This document shows, piece by piece, positions 35,189 to 42,905 of a stretch of DNA of 64,000 nucleotides. The notes beneath the pieces are model-generated. The model searched no databases, was not told the DNA's origin, and worked only from the letters and a program-made list of their open reading frames with translations. Numbering within the stretch: position 1 is the stretch's first letter; every line of letters starts with the position of its first letter. The position numbers and the translations under genes were made by a program. The stretch lies in NCBI RefSeq assembly GCF_016735615.1, contig NZ_JAERSF010000004.1, positions 372,001 through 436,000 on the forward strand. Reading direction: 5' to 3'. This DNA is from Flavobacterium tagetis. Lineage in GTDB: Bacteria > Bacteroidota > Bacteroidia > Flavobacteriales > Flavobacteriaceae.

Positions 35189-35629
35189 CTACATTTTATA
35201 ATATTTGAATGGTACGAACAACATTCCGAAACATTCTCCCTTTTCTTTTTGTAAATGTTTGTGGTGTATTTTATGAGCTTTTCTGAGTCCGATGAGGTAT
35301 TTGTTTTTAGTGTTTTTAAACCATTTAAATCGCTGATGGATTAAAACATCGTGAATTAAAAAATAACAAGCGCCATAAAGGGTAATTCCGCATGCAATAA
35401 AAAATAAATAATTAAATCCGCCTTCAACGCCAAAATAGAACAATATAATGCTCGGAGTGGCAAAAATGACGAAGAAAATATCGTTGCGTTCAAAGGTGTT
35501 TTCGTATTTGGGCTGATGATGATCGGCATGAAAATACCACATAAAGCCATGCATAACATATTTGTGCGTCAGCCAAGTTACACATTCCATAAAAAGAAAA
35601 ACGCCTAAAAAGATTAAAAAAGAAAGCAT
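35189..35629 (-). CDS. crtZ: Beta-carotene hydroxylase (fatty acid hydroxylase superfamily)
   Basis: This 146-residue membrane di-iron hydroxylase has four histidine clusters: THKYVMHG, FHADHHQP, HDVLIHQRF and HKIHHKH. It has about four hydrophobic helices. It adds 3-hydroxyl groups to beta-ionone rings, giving zeaxanthin. Length is in line with the short bacterial CrtZ type. The lycopene cyclase needed to supply beta-carotene is not in this window. Confidence 0.88.
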   Translation of the reverse strand: MLSFLIFLGVFLFMECVTWLTHKYVMHGFMWYFHADHHQPKYENTFERNDIFFVIFATPSIILFYFGVEGGFNYLFFIACGITLYGACYFLIHDVLIHQRFKWFKNTKNKYLIGLRKAHKIHHKHLQKEKGECFGMLFVPFKYYKM

Positions 35630-35888
35630 TTTATAAATGTTTAGATTTAAAATTATCGTTTTATTGTTTTTGAGTTTAGCTTTAGATTATAAAAGATTGA
35701 CTCAAAAAGATTCACTATTTGGTTTTAAGTCTGCGATTCTCTCAATCTTGTCATTTCGACGAAGGAGAAATCTTCGCAAGTAGCTCCTCAACAGTATGCC
35801 AATCTTTGTGGAGTTTCTCGCGGTTCTTCGACTTCGTTCAGAAAGACAAACCGTTGGTTTAATGATAACAACTGAACGATGAACGAAT
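35630..35888. repeat. Intergenic repeat with palindromic GTCATTTCGACGAAGGAG-type sequence
   Basis: The 259-bp gap between crtZ and crtB carries TGTCATTTCGACGAAGGAG, AAATCTTCGCAAGTAGCTCC and a decayed second half (GGAGTTTCTCGCGGTTCTTCGACTT). The halves are imperfect inverted copies, as in a widespread Flavobacterium intergenic repeat. No gene is seen here. Confidence 0.6.
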
Positions 35889-36728
35889 TTATACCAACTT
35901 CAATTTATAAGTCACAAATGACTGAGCCAAAAGTCCCGCTTTGGTATAATTAGAAACCCGAATTCTCGAATTTCCAATTTCGTAATATGGTGTGTTTTTT
36001 AGTTTTTTGAGTAATTTTTTGTAATAAACATAAGCGGTGTAAACTCCAAATTTGGCTTCGATAGGCAACTTTACAATTCCTTGATAAGCAATTCTAAAAT
36101 CTTCTTCAATTTCTTTGATAATCTGATTTTTTGAATCTTCGTTGAAATTGTTCAGATTTACGCCTGGAAAATATGCTCTGTTCAAGATCGTGTTATCGTC
36201 TTTTAAATCTCTTAGGAAATTTACTTTCTGAAAAGCCGATCCCAAACGCATGGCTTCATTTTTCAATTGCTCGTATTTATGTTCTTTTCCAGAAACAAAA
36301 ACTTTTAAGCACATTAAGCCTACAACATCTGCAGAACCGTAAATGTAATCGATGTATTCGGTTTGAGTCTGATAATTGGATTTTATAAGATCCATTTTCA
36401 TGCTTTTTAGAAAAGCCTGAACTAAATCGTCGGTGATGTTATATTCTTTTACAGTTTGTTGAAACGAATTCAAAATCGGATTTAAGCTAATGCCTAATTG
36501 CATTGCTTTGTAATATTCTTTTTCAAAATCTTCAATAAGATATTCTTTTTCATAATCATGAAAGGAATCTACAATTTCGTCAGCAAAACGAACGAATCCG
36601 TAAATACTGTAAATGGCATCGCGAATGCTCGGTGAAAGCATTTTTACGGCTAGCGAAAATGAAGTACTGTAATTTTTGGTTACCAGTTTGCTGCATTTGA
36701 AAGAAACGGCGTCGAATAGTGATTTCAT
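35889..36728 (-). CDS. crtB: Phytoene synthase
   Basis: This 279-residue squalene/phytoene synthase family enzyme joins two geranylgeranyl diphosphates. The two Mg-binding Asp motifs are visible: GFVRFADEIVDSFHDY near residue 44 and AFQKVNFLRDLKDDN near 165. The CrtB-like YGSADVVGLMCLKVF is also present. It begins 2 bp after the crtI stop, so the pair is one transcript. Confidence 0.93.
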   Translation of the reverse strand: MKSLFDAVSFKCSKLVTKNYSTSFSLAVKMLSPSIRDAIYSIYGFVRFADEIVDSFHDYEKEYLIEDFEKEYYKAMQLGISLNPILNSFQQTVKEYNITDDLVQAFLKSMKMDLIKSNYQTQTEYIDYIYGSADVVGLMCLKVFVSGKEHKYEQLKNEAMRLGSAFQKVNFLRDLKDDNTILNRAYFPGVNLNNFNEDSKNQIIKEIEEDFRIAYQGIVKLPIEAKFGVYTAYVYYKKLLKKLKNTPYYEIGNSRIRVSNYTKAGLLAQSFVTYKLKLV

Positions 36729-36730
36729 TT

Positions 36731-38197
36731 TTAAGATCTAAAAGATTTTTGAATTAATTCAGCTGCTAGTTTTCCTGAAATTAAAGCAGGCGGAACACCT
36801 GGGCCAGGAACAGTTAATTGTCCTGTAAAATATAAATTCTTGACTTTTTTGCTTTTTAATTTCGGTCTTAAAAAAGCCGTTTGCAATAAAGTATTGGCCA
36901 TTCCGTAAGCATTTCCTTTGTAGGCGTTATAATCGGTTACAAAGTCATTTTTACAGAATGATCTCTTAAAGATAATGCTATTTTTAATCTTTTGCTTTGT
37001 AAGTGATTCGAAACGAGCGATGATTTTTTCAAAATATTCTTCTCGTAAGATTTCGTTATCTTCTATTCCGGGTGCTAACGGAATTAAGAAAAATCCAGAT
37101 TCCATTCCGTCTGGTGCTGCAGTCGCATCTGTTTTGGATGGGAAATTGGCATAGAACAATGGAGCTTCAGGCCATTTTGGATTATCGTAAATATCTGCAG
37201 CATGCTGATTGAAATCGACATCAAAAAATAAAGCATGATGCGAAATGTTTTCTATTTTTTTATTGATGCCAACAAAAAATAGGAGAGAAGATGGAGCGAA
37301 AACTCTATTTTTCCAATATTTTTCAGAATATGCTCGGTGTTGTTTTTCGAGTAAAGTTTCGGAATGATGATAATCGGCACCGCTTAAAACAATGTCAGCT
37401 TTTAGGATTTCACCATTAATTACGATTCCTGTTGCAATTTTATTTTCAACGATTATTTTATCAATTGGAGAATTAGTTTTAATGGTAACGCCAAGTTCCA
37501 GAGCCAATTTTTCGATTCCGCGAATAACATCAAACATTCCAGTTTTAGGATGCCAAGTTCCTAAACCAAAATCAGCATAATTCATAAAATTATAAAACGA
37601 AGGCGTTTTAGTTGGTTTTGCCCCAAGAAATAAAACCGGAAATTCTAGAATCTGAATTAATCTTTCATTTTTGAAATTTTTCCGAATATCTGTGCTTACA
37701 TTCTTAAAAAACTGATTAAGCTTTAATGCAGTTTCTTTAGTAATTAATTCAAGAGGAGAAATCCCTGGACGATAAACCAAATTTTTAATTGCAATGTCAT
37801 AGTTGCTTTTGGCTTGATCAATAAAGTTTTGCAGTTTTTGACCGCTTCCTTTTTCGATGGTCTCGAAAGTGTATTTTATTTCTTCAAGATTATCATAAAT
37901 ACTGATAAAATCATCCATTCCAAAATAAACTCTATAGGCCGGATTTAATTTTATCAGTTCGTAGTAATCGGAAGGTTTTTTATTGAAATCTTGAAAAAAG
38001 CGTTCAAAAACATCTGGCATCCAATACCAGCTTGGCCCCATGTCAAAAGTAAAACCATCTTCTTTAAATTGCCTAGCGCGCCCACCAATTGTACTGTTTT
38101 TTTCGTAAACAGTAACTTTATTTCCTTGTTGAGCAAGGTAACATGCGGCCGCCAAAGAAGAGAAGCCTGAGCCTATTATTTGGATAGTTTTTCTCAT
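36731..38197 (-). CDS. crtI: Phytoene desaturase
   Basis: This is a 488-residue CrtI-type FAD-dependent desaturase. It has an N-terminal dinucleotide fold, IIGSGFSSLAAACYLAQQG with GGRARQF, then FDMGPSWYWMPDVFERFF. The C-terminal FAD motif is NLYFTGQLTVPGPGVPPALI. It converts phytoene to lycopene at the membrane. The upstream neighbour is the MerR/B12 regulator, 39 bp away on the same strand. Confidence 0.93.
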   Translation of the reverse strand: MRKTIQIIGSGFSSLAAACYLAQQGNKVTVYEKNSTIGGRARQFKEDGFTFDMGPSWYWMPDVFERFFQDFNKKPSDYYELIKLNPAYRVYFGMDDFISIYDNLEEIKYTFETIEKGSGQKLQNFIDQAKSNYDIAIKNLVYRPGISPLELITKETALKLNQFFKNVSTDIRKNFKNERLIQILEFPVLFLGAKPTKTPSFYNFMNYADFGLGTWHPKTGMFDVIRGIEKLALELGVTIKTNSPIDKIIVENKIATGIVINGEILKADIVLSGADYHHSETLLEKQHRAYSEKYWKNRVFAPSSLLFFVGINKKIENISHHALFFDVDFNQHAADIYDNPKWPEAPLFYANFPSKTDATAAPDGMESGFFLIPLAPGIEDNEILREEYFEKIIARFESLTKQKIKNSIIFKRSFCKNDFVTDYNAYKGNAYGMANTLLQTAFLRPKLKSKKVKNLYFTGQLTVPGPGVPPALISGKLAAELIQKSFRS

Positions 38198-38236
38198 TTG
38201 TTTAACAAATATAATAAAAACTTAAACAAAAATAAA

Positions 38237-39136
38237 TTAAAGCATGTTAATAGTTTCTTCCATCGAATCAAAAACTCGAATTCTGTCTGTTAGAACTTTC
38301 TCGTCTATGTATTCAACCATTTTACCCATAAGCCAGATTTCGTTGTTTTTCTGTAATAATTTCTGCCCCATAGATTTTACATATTGATTAATCACGCTTC
38401 GATCCGGCTGAACAGTCATAAAAGAAATAAATGTAATGTTTTCAAAATGTTTGGTTAGATCCTGTAGGTTTTCAATTGGCATACTTTCTCCTAGATAAAT
38501 GGTTTTGTAACCTTTATCAAGGATTTCGTATTGCAGGTATAATAATCCGATTTGGTGAATTTCATTTAACGGAAGCGATAGAACAAAAATTCTATCGGTT
38601 TTGATGGGTTTTCTAATTTGAAGACTTTCCGTATAAATCAATATTTTCTGCTTTATTAAATGACTCATGAAATGCTCATTTGCAGGAGTAATTGTTTCAG
38701 ACTGCCATAATAATCCCAACTCTTTTAAAAGAGGCAAAAAATGTTCTTTAAAAACTTCTTTAAACGTTTTTTCGGTAATAAGCCAATCAAATGTGTTGAA
38801 GAATAATTCTTGGTCAAAGTTCATCATCGCCATTTTGAAAGAAGTGATGGCGTAGTTTTGAGAATTTTTCTTTGAAATTATTTCGCGTACCAGTTGCGGT
38901 ATCTTTTCTTCAGGATATGTTGCAATTTTAGAAATCTTATAGCCGTATTCGTGCAGCAACGTAATGTTTAAAAGTTTCTGCAGGTTTTGAAGATTGTAAA
39001 ATCTGATATTGGTATCAGTTCGCATAGGTTCAAGGATGTTGTATCTCTTTTCCCAGATGCGTATGGTATGCGCTTTTATTCCAGATAAGTTCTCAAGATC
39101 TTTAATGCTGAAAACAGTTTTTATATTGTTTATCAT
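38237..39136 (-). CDS. MerR-family regulator with cobalamin-binding domain (CarH/LitR type)
   Basis: This 299-residue protein has an N-terminal MerR helix-turn-helix (residues 8-75, FSIKDLENLSGIKAHTIRIW). A four-helix bundle carries the W-x9-EH motif (W144, E154, H155). A Rossmann B12-binding domain has ExHxxG (E192, H194, G197) and YLGESMP. These are the hallmarks of the adenosylcobalamin photoreceptor CarH, which represses carotenoid genes in the dark. Position and strand, directly before crtI-crtB-crtZ, fit that job. The residue after W144 is Gln, whereas Thermus CarH has the His that captures cobalt after light. Confidence 0.87.
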   Translation of the reverse strand: MINNIKTVFSIKDLENLSGIKAHTIRIWEKRYNILEPMRTDTNIRFYNLQNLQKLLNITLLHEYGYKISKIATYPEEKIPQLVREIISKKNSQNYAITSFKMAMMNFDQELFFNTFDWLITEKTFKEVFKEHFLPLLKELGLLWQSETITPANEHFMSHLIKQKILIYTESLQIRKPIKTDRIFVLSLPLNEIHQIGLLYLQYEILDKGYKTIYLGESMPIENLQDLTKHFENITFISFMTVQPDRSVINQYVKSMGQKLLQKNNEIWLMGKMVEYIDEKVLTDRIRVFDSMEETINML

Positions 39137-39154
39137 TTTTTGCGATTAAGTCAA

Positions 39155-39162
39155 CAAATGTA
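39155..39162 (-). promoter_or_regulatory. Candidate -7 box for the MerR/crt operon
   Basis: On the minus strand TACATTTG matches TAnnTTTG exactly, 19 bp before the merR ATG. No -33 TTTG is clear. An inverted repeat, TACCT-AAAATC-AGGTA, lies upstream at 39243-39258 and is a possible regulator site. Confidence 0.4.
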
Positions 39163-39295
39163 AAATAAAATCTTAGATTCGGCCTTAAAACTACATTAAA
39201 AAGATAGAGAATTAGGGGTTTACGTATTTAAAATATATTTTTTACCTAAAATCAGGTATATAATTCTTAAGAAATATATTACTTTGATAAAAAAG

Positions 39296-39328
39296 AACGG
39301 TCTGCATACTTTTAATATGCAGACCGTT
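39296..39328 (-). terminator. Terminator after the TPR gene
   Basis: A 13-bp perfect stem (AACGGTCTGCATA / TATGCAGACCGTT) with a 7-nt loop is followed on the minus strand by CTTTTTTATC. Confidence 0.82.
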
Positions 39329-39346
39329 TTAAGTTTTTGAGTTTTG

Positions 39347-39847
39347 TTATTTACAAAAAGTAGCTTTGTTTTTTATAGCACTCTGACTTCCAAGTTCAAT
39401 TGCTTTAGAAAAATCTTTGCAAGAGTTTTTCTTGTCGCCGATTTTGTTATAAGCTAATCCTCTTAGATTGTAAGCAATGTAATCTTTCGGATTTAAACCT
39501 AGAGAAGCTGTGCAATCGTCAATTGTTCCCTGATAGTTTTGTAGTTTGTAATTGACATTTGCTCTACCAGTATAAGCATCTGCATTCATGTCGTCTAACT
39601 CGATTGTTTTGCTAAAGTCTGCTTGAGCACCTTTTAAATCATTTAGTTTGAATTTTGCGACGCCACGATTCTGATAAGCTTCAACAAATTTAGAATTCAT
39701 GCTGATGGCTTTAGTGTAATCGGCGATTGCGCCTTTGGTGTTTCCGGCTTCAGCTTTTTTCATGGCTTTGTCAAAATAGCCAGTTGCAGATTGTGCCCAG
39801 ATAGAGCAAGTCATCATCATTAATGATGCTAATAGTAGGTTTTTCAT
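39347..39847 (-). CDS. Secreted TPR-repeat protein
   Basis: This 166-residue protein has a signal peptide (about 1-18, CSIWAQ) and four TPR units covering nearly all of the mature part, e.g. GNTKGAIADYTKAISMNSKF, KGAQADFSKTIELDDMNADA and YQGTIDDCTASLGLNPKDYI. It is probably a periplasmic protein-interaction scaffold. Partner unknown. It is monocistronic with a strong terminator. Confidence 0.8.
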   Translation of the reverse strand: MKNLLLASLMMMTCSIWAQSATGYFDKAMKKAEAGNTKGAIADYTKAISMNSKFVEAYQNRGVAKFKLNDLKGAQADFSKTIELDDMNADAYTGRANVNYKLQNYQGTIDDCTASLGLNPKDYIAYNLRGLAYNKIGDKKNSCKDFSKAIELGSQSAIKNKATFCK

Positions 39848-40012
39848 AAAACTAATTTGGGATTAGTGATTTTGTTATTCGTCAACGAATTTAAGAAAGT
39901 TTTTATCTTGTAGGAGAATTTCTTTATCTAAATGAAGAAATAATAGGAGAAAACAAAAGAAAGATTTTTTAAAGTCCTGTTTTTGAGATTTGAATATTTC
40001 TTAAAAACTAAA

Positions 40013-40041
40013 AAGGCCAAGTAAAATAATTACTTGACCTT
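40013..40041 (-). terminator. Terminator of isolated tRNA-Lys
   Basis: The 12-bp stem (AAGGCCAAGTAA / TTACTTGACCTT, one wobble) lies just past the tRNA 3' end and is closely similar to 41415-41444. Confidence 0.7.
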
Positions 40042-40045
40042 CTTG

Positions 40046-40118
40046 TGACCCGACTGGGGCTCGAACCCAGGACCCCATCATTAAAAGTGATGTGCTCTAC
40101 CGACTGAGCTATCGAGTC
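40046..40118 (-). tRNA. tRNA-Lys (TTT), copy A
   Basis: The 73-nt cloverleaf starts GACTCGATAGCTCAGTCGG. The anticodon loop CTTTTAA gives anticodon TTT between CATCA/TGATG stems, and the T-arm GGTTCGAGCC is intact. The discriminator is A and CCA is not encoded. The sequence is identical to the two copies at 41447 and 41560. Confidence 0.96.
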
Positions 40119-40693
40119 TTCATTTCTTCAATGAGGGTGCAAATATAAGGACTTATTTTAGTTTTTTAGCTCTTTTTTGAAAGGAATTTTAAATTAATTT
40201 TAAGAAAAGTTGTAAAACATTATTTTACAGTAAAATAGATATTGTCTTTTCTTTGCAACAATGTAGATGTGAAATTCGAAGCGGTGATTTTTCTTAATTA
40301 TTTATTTGATTAGCTTTTCAAGTCTTTGCATTATTTCATTTTTTTCTCTCGACATGCGCTCGTACTAAACTATTTTTTCTTCATGAAGAGAGATCAATTT
40401 TTTAATCGAATGAAAATTGATTGTTCCATAATGAGTGTTGTTTTCTAAAAGCTTAAAGATAAAGCCGTACAGGTTGAAAAAATATGATTACCAAAGATCC
40501 TGCAAATTATTTTTTTTGTTAGATATTATGTCTGTTTTTATTATTATATATTTGATAATAATAAATCCTGATATTTATGAGATATATCTGCTAAATATTG
40601 GTTAAATATGACTGATGGCTTTAGTAGTGCTCGCTTGTTAGTGGTAACAAAAAGTCAAAATTTTGCATGAAAAATTAATCAAAAAAATACAGA
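40119..40693. other. 575-bp gap between tRNA-Lys A and the GNAT gene
   Basis: The left end holds the tRNA promoter (-7 box TATATTTG on the minus strand, 40140-40147), copied from the one at 41656-41663. A decayed frame occupies 40302-40487. Nothing recognisable was seen in 40488-40693, which is very AT-rich. Confidence 0.6.
40302..40487 (-). pseudogene. Remnant of a helix-rich regulator C terminus (possibly XRE family)
   Basis: Reading the minus strand from 40487 to the stop at 40302 gives about 60 codons of protein-like sequence, broken by one in-frame TAG. Before the stop it reads THYGTINFHSIKKLISLHEE; after it, YERMSREKNEIMQRLEKLIK. The last part is a coiled-coil tail like those closing some Bacteroidota XRE-family repressors. 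There is no start codon or DNA-binding domain. The family link is from memory of similar tails and is uncertain. Confidence 0.35.
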
Positions 40694-41245
40694 ATGGAAT
40701 TGAATTTTAAAGATTTTCCCATACTAATAACCGAAAGATTAATATTAAGAAATATTAAAAACACTGATGTTATTTTAATCCATAAATTACATTCTGATAC
40801 AATTGTAAATGCTTTTGTTGGAAGAGAGAGTTCATCAAGCTTAAAAAAAGCAGAAGAATACATAATTAAAATACAAAATTTAATAGCCAAAAATGAATGC
40901 ATCTATTGGGTTATAGCCGAAAAAGAAAATAACAATCTAATTGGTTCAATTTGTTTATGGAATTTTGATGTTGAAAATGAAATTGTAGAAATAGGATATG
41001 AAATGTTGAGTGAATTTCAAGGTAAAGGAATAATGACCGAAGCAATCAAAAAAATAATAGAATATACATTTGAAAAAATAAAAGCAAAAATAATAACTGC
41101 TTTTCCGTCTTCTGATAATATTAATTCTGTATCAATATTAAAAAAAATGAACTTTGAATTGGAGAAGAAAAAATATAATAATACCCATCAGAATATAAAA
41201 AATCTGGTAACTTACACTTTAAGAAATGGTCAAATTAAGAACTAG
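40694..41245 (+). CDS. GNAT-family N-acetyltransferase
   Basis: This 183-residue RimJ/RimL-type acetyltransferase opens with FPILITERLILRNIKNTDV. Later come WVIAEKENNNLIGSICLWNF, the acetyl-CoA loop motif IGYEMLSEFQGKGIMTEAIK near residue 100, and SSDNINSVSILKKMNFELEK. It acetylates an unknown amine, possibly a ribosomal or other protein N terminus or a drug. Codons are unusually A-ending even for this genome, and it sits inside a tRNA-bounded islet, which suggests recent arrival. Confidence 0.83.
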   Translation: MELNFKDFPILITERLILRNIKNTDVILIHKLHSDTIVNAFVGRESSSSLKKAEEYIIKIQNLIAKNECIYWVIAEKENNNLIGSICLWNFDVENEIVEIGYEMLSEFQGKGIMTEAIKKIIEYTFEKIKAKIITAFPSSDNINSVSILKKMNFELEKKKYNNTHQNIKNLVTYTLRNGQIKN

Positions 41246-41277
41246 AAGAAAATATTAAAAATTTTCGAACCATAAAA

Positions 41278-41309
41278 AAAGCCTGCAAAAGATATACTTT
41301 GCAGGCTTT
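41278..41309. terminator. Terminator shared by GNAT gene and tRNA-Leu
   Basis: A 12-bp perfect stem (AAAGCCTGCAAA / TTTGCAGGCTTT) with an 8-nt loop and T/A runs on both sides lies between convergent units. Confidence 0.82.
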
Positions 41310-41321
41310 TATTTTTTATAG

Positions 41322-41404
41322 TGACCATGGAGGGATTTGAACCCTCACGCCCTTGCGAGCACCACCCCCTCAAGATGGCGAGTCTACCGTTTCTCCACAT
41401 GGCC
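41322..41404 (-). tRNA. tRNA-Leu (GAG)
   Basis: The 83-nt gene starts GGCCATGTGGAGAAACGG. The anticodon stem CCATC/GGTGG encloses TTGAGGG, giving anticodon GAG. It has a long variable arm as expected for class II tRNA, an acceptor stem GGCCATG/CATGGTC and discriminator A. Confidence 0.94.
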
Positions 41405-41414
41405 TAAAAAGAAA

Positions 41415-41444
41415 AAGGCCGAGTAAAATAAATTACCCGACCTT
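41415..41444 (-). terminator. Terminator between tRNA-Lys B and tRNA-Leu
   Basis: The 12-bp stem (AAGGCCGAGTAA / TTACCCGACCTT, two wobbles) is followed on the minus strand by TTTTTCTTTTT. It would separate tRNA-Leu from the upstream tRNA-Lys genes unless read through. Confidence 0.65.
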
Positions 41445-41446
41445 TG

Positions 41447-41519
41447 TGACCCGACTGGGGCTCGAACCCAGGACCCCATCATTAAAAGTGATGTGCTCTA
41501 CCGACTGAGCTATCGAGTC
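41447..41519 (-). tRNA. tRNA-Lys (TTT), copy B
   Basis: This 73-nt tRNA has the same sequence as copies A and C, with anticodon TTT in loop CTTTTAA. It lies 40 bp downstream of copy C on one transcript. Confidence 0.96.
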
Positions 41520-41559
41520 ATTGCTTTCAAGAAATTTAATTTGTTAATCACAAAATTTG

Positions 41560-41632
41560 TGACCCGACTGGGGCTCGAACCCAGGACCCCATCATTAAAA
41601 GTGATGTGCTCTACCGACTGAGCTATCGAGTC
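41560..41632 (-). tRNA. tRNA-Lys (TTT), copy C
   Basis: This 73-nt tRNA is identical to copies A and B. It is the first gene of the tRNA transcript, 23 bp from the -7 box at 41656-41663. Confidence 0.96.
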
Positions 41633-41655
41633 ATTTAATTTCTTGAATGCGGGTG

Positions 41656-41687
41656 CAAATATAAGGAGTTTTTTTTGAAGTTTCCAA
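41656..41687 (-). promoter_or_regulatory. tRNA operon promoter
   Basis: On the minus strand a TTG (41687-41685) lies 21 bp before TATATTTG (41663-41656), fitting the Bacteroidota -33/-7 pattern. The -7 box and following GCACCC are repeated before tRNA-Lys copy A. Confidence 0.6.
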
Positions 41688-41758
41688 GCTATTTTATCAT
41701 AAATTTGTCTTTTTTTTGGAAAAATCTCCAATTGCTTAGTTTATAAGGTTTTATTAAT

Positions 41759-42277
41759 ATGAAAAAAATTGTACTGTTAGGTTACATGGGTTGCGGAAAG
41801 TCAACAATTGCCCAAAATTTGTCAAAAATTACAAATATTCCGTTCTTAGATTTGGATAAATGTATCGAAGAAAGAGCAAGTTTATCCATAAATGAGATTT
41901 TTGAGAAGCACGGAGAAGTGTATTTTCGAAAATTAGAACACGAAATGTTTGTAGAATTGCTGCAATCTTCTGAAAATAATATTATAGGTTTAGGAGGAGG
42001 AACTCCATGTTATGCCAATAATCATGAATTATTAAAAGGAGATGATGTTGTATCTATATATTTAAAAGCATCAATTGATACATTATATAGTAGATTGGTG
42101 CATAACAAAAGCAAACGTCCTTTGATTGCTAATATGAATGAGGAGGAAATGAAAGAATTTATCGCGAAACATTTATTCGACAGAAGTTATTATTACAATC
42201 AAGCAAAACATAAGGTTTCAGTAGATGATAAATCTGTCGAAGAAACGGTTCAGGATATTTTAGAAATTTTAGCTTAA
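41759..42277 (+). CDS. aroK: Shikimate kinase
   Basis: This 172-residue P-loop kinase phosphorylates shikimate at the 3-hydroxyl in aromatic amino acid synthesis. Walker A is GYMGCGKSTIA (residues 8-18). The shikimate-binding DLDKCIE follows, then FRKLEHE, GLGGGTPCY (Walker B-like) and the lid with NKSKRPLI. It overlaps the tail of the convergent phosphoribosyltransferase gene by 9 bp. Confidence 0.93.
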   Translation: MKKIVLLGYMGCGKSTIAQNLSKITNIPFLDLDKCIEERASLSINEIFEKHGEVYFRKLEHEMFVELLQSSENNIIGLGGGTPCYANNHELLKGDDVVSIYLKASIDTLYSRLVHNKSKRPLIANMNEEEMKEFIAKHLFDRSYYYNQAKHKVSVDDKSVEETVQDILEILA

Positions 42278-42769
42278 AAAAGCATAATCGCCGTTTTCTG
42301 AATTGAAAACAACTTGAACGTGCTCTAATAATGATGTTGAAAGCGAAATACCTTTGAAATCTGCCTTTACAGGGTATTTTTTATGATTTCGGTCAACAAG
42401 TACTGCTGTTTTGAATTTTTTAAGTGGAACGTCTAAAAAATGACGAACAGCATAAATTAATGTCGTGCCTGAGTTTAAGACATCATCAACAAGTACTAGT
42501 CCTTTGTTTTTGTATTCTTCAGGGCTTAATGAAGTTTGTATCGCTTCTTGCGGATTTTGTTTGTTTATTTTGACTTCGCAGATAGAAATCTTTAAGGTAG
42601 AAATACCGTTTAGTGCCGAAGCAATTTTCTCGGCAAAAACAAATCCGTTAGAAGCAATTCCTGCAATAACAACTTCATCTTCGTCTACAAAAGTCTCGTA
42701 AATTTGGTAAGCGATACGTTTTATTTTATGTTCGATTTCTTGATTGGTCAAGATTATATTGCTGCTCAT
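42269..42769 (-). CDS. PyrR/Hpt-like phosphoribosyltransferase
   Basis: This 166-residue PRTase-fold protein has the PRPP-binding motif VLVDDVLNSGTTLIYAV (near residue 93). A hood sequence and VLVDRNHKKYPVKADFKG near 124 resemble PyrR. It could be a uracil phosphoribosyltransferase or regulator, or a purine PRTase; the sequence alone does not settle this. It is a single gene between aroK and the S4 protein. Confidence 0.8.
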   Translation of the reverse strand: MSSNIILTNQEIEHKIKRIAYQIYETFVDEDEVVIAGIASNGFVFAEKIASALNGISTLKISICEVKINKQNPQEAIQTSLSPEEYKNKGLVLVDDVLNSGTTLIYAVRHFLDVPLKKFKTAVLVDRNHKKYPVKADFKGISLSTSLLEHVQVVFNSENGDYAFLS

Positions 42770-42789
42770 AGTCTATTTTTTTGCTAAGG

Positions 42790-42905
42790 TAAATAATTTT
42801 AAACTCCAATTTTAAAAATTTCAAATTCCAAACTTTGTGAAGCAAGAACGAAATTGTGAAATTCAAATTCATCATATTTGGAATCTTGGATTTGGGATTT
42901 GAAAT
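42790..42905. repeat. TTTGGAATTT-word intergenic repeat
   Basis: This gap contains AAATTTCAAATTCCAAAC on one side and CATATTTGGAATCTTGGAT plus TTTGGGATTTGAAATTT on the other. It is a degraded member of the family at 11387 and 33234. Confidence 0.5.

Noticed and set aside
35741..35860. Possible insertion sequence or CRISPR unit
   Set aside because: No transposase, no terminal repeats with target duplication, and no regularly spaced repeats; it is a single intergenic element.
40694..41245. Islet as an integrated phage or integrative element
   Set aside because: No integrase, no att-like duplication beyond the tRNA units, and only one intact gene.
41510..41731. 73-codon minus-strand frame across the tRNA genes
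   Set aside because: It is the read-through of tRNA-Lys sequence; the tRNA calls explain the DNA fully.
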